Shown here piece by piece: positions 32,809-32,812 of a DNA stretch of 32,812 nucleotides. Below the pieces are notes generated by a model. That model did not search any database. It was given only the letters and a program-made list of their open reading frames with translations, and was not told where the DNA came from. The position numbers and the translations under genes are program-made. How positions within the stretch are numbered: the first letter of the stretch is position 1; the number at the start of each line of letters is the position of its first letter. Source of the stretch: Lachnospiraceae bacterium (GTDB lineage: Bacteria > Bacillota_A > Clostridia > Lachnospirales > Lachnospiraceae); NCBI GenBank assembly GCA_024683935.1, contig JAIKXV010000136.1, positions 1 to 32,812 on the forward strand, read 5' to 3'.

Positions 32809-32812
32809 GTAT

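Overview
The window looks like chromosomal DNA from a motile, anaerobic Firmicute, most likely family Lachnospiraceae (Butyrivibrio or Pseudobutyrivibrio-like). This is an inference from protein character, Shine-Dalgarno-driven starts, an A-type flavodiiron protein, the parE-parC and rsmD-coaD blocks, and heavy cyclic-di-GMP signalling. No rRNA, CRISPR array, insertion sequence or phage gene was seen. Genes are dense, with short intergenic gaps that often hold palindromes.

Region 1 (1-8749) is a signalling block. It holds the 3' end of a methyl-accepting chemotaxis protein, a membrane GGDEF-GGDEF*-EAL protein (the asterisk marks a degenerate site), a small secreted LRR protein on the minus strand, and a tightly overlapping three-gene operon. 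That operon encodes two membrane-anchored BMP/PnrA-type binding proteins and a hybrid histidine kinase (HK-REC-Hpt). No transporter genes accompany the binding proteins, so I read the operon as a ligand-sensing relay.

Region 2 (8750-11325) holds two minus-strand tRNAs (Thr-CGU and Gly-CCC) flanking a flavodiiron protein gene. It also has several strong hairpins and two facing double-glycine leader peptide genes, both of which look damaged.

Region 3 (11326-15795) holds a pseudo-receiver-PAS-GGDEF protein and cytidine deaminase. Next is a 76-residue protein carrying a FliM-type CheY-binding motif, coupled to a two-helix membrane protein with a PH-like domain. An unknown 140-residue protein and a CgeB-like glycosyltransferase follow.

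Region 4 (15905-24384) is housekeeping: topoisomerase IV type parE-parC, rsmD, coaD, a coiled-coil protein, a PepD-type dipeptidase and a HAD hydrolase. The 3' end of parE carries a 46-bp tandem duplication.

Region 5 (24385-32812) holds a VanW-family lipoprotein followed by a large PAS-GGDEF*-EAL-PAS-GGDEF* phosphodiesterase. On the minus strand are three isolated microcompartment-type genes (eutS, a second EutS/PduU-like shell protein, eutP), separated by palindromic repeats. Last is a minus-strand operon of a membrane protein, an XRE regulator and a fructosamine kinase-like protein.

The best candidates for something undescribed are the membrane-anchored BMP pair coupled to a hybrid kinase, the small protein with two FliM-N-like segments, and the enzyme-free EutS/EutS/EutP set.
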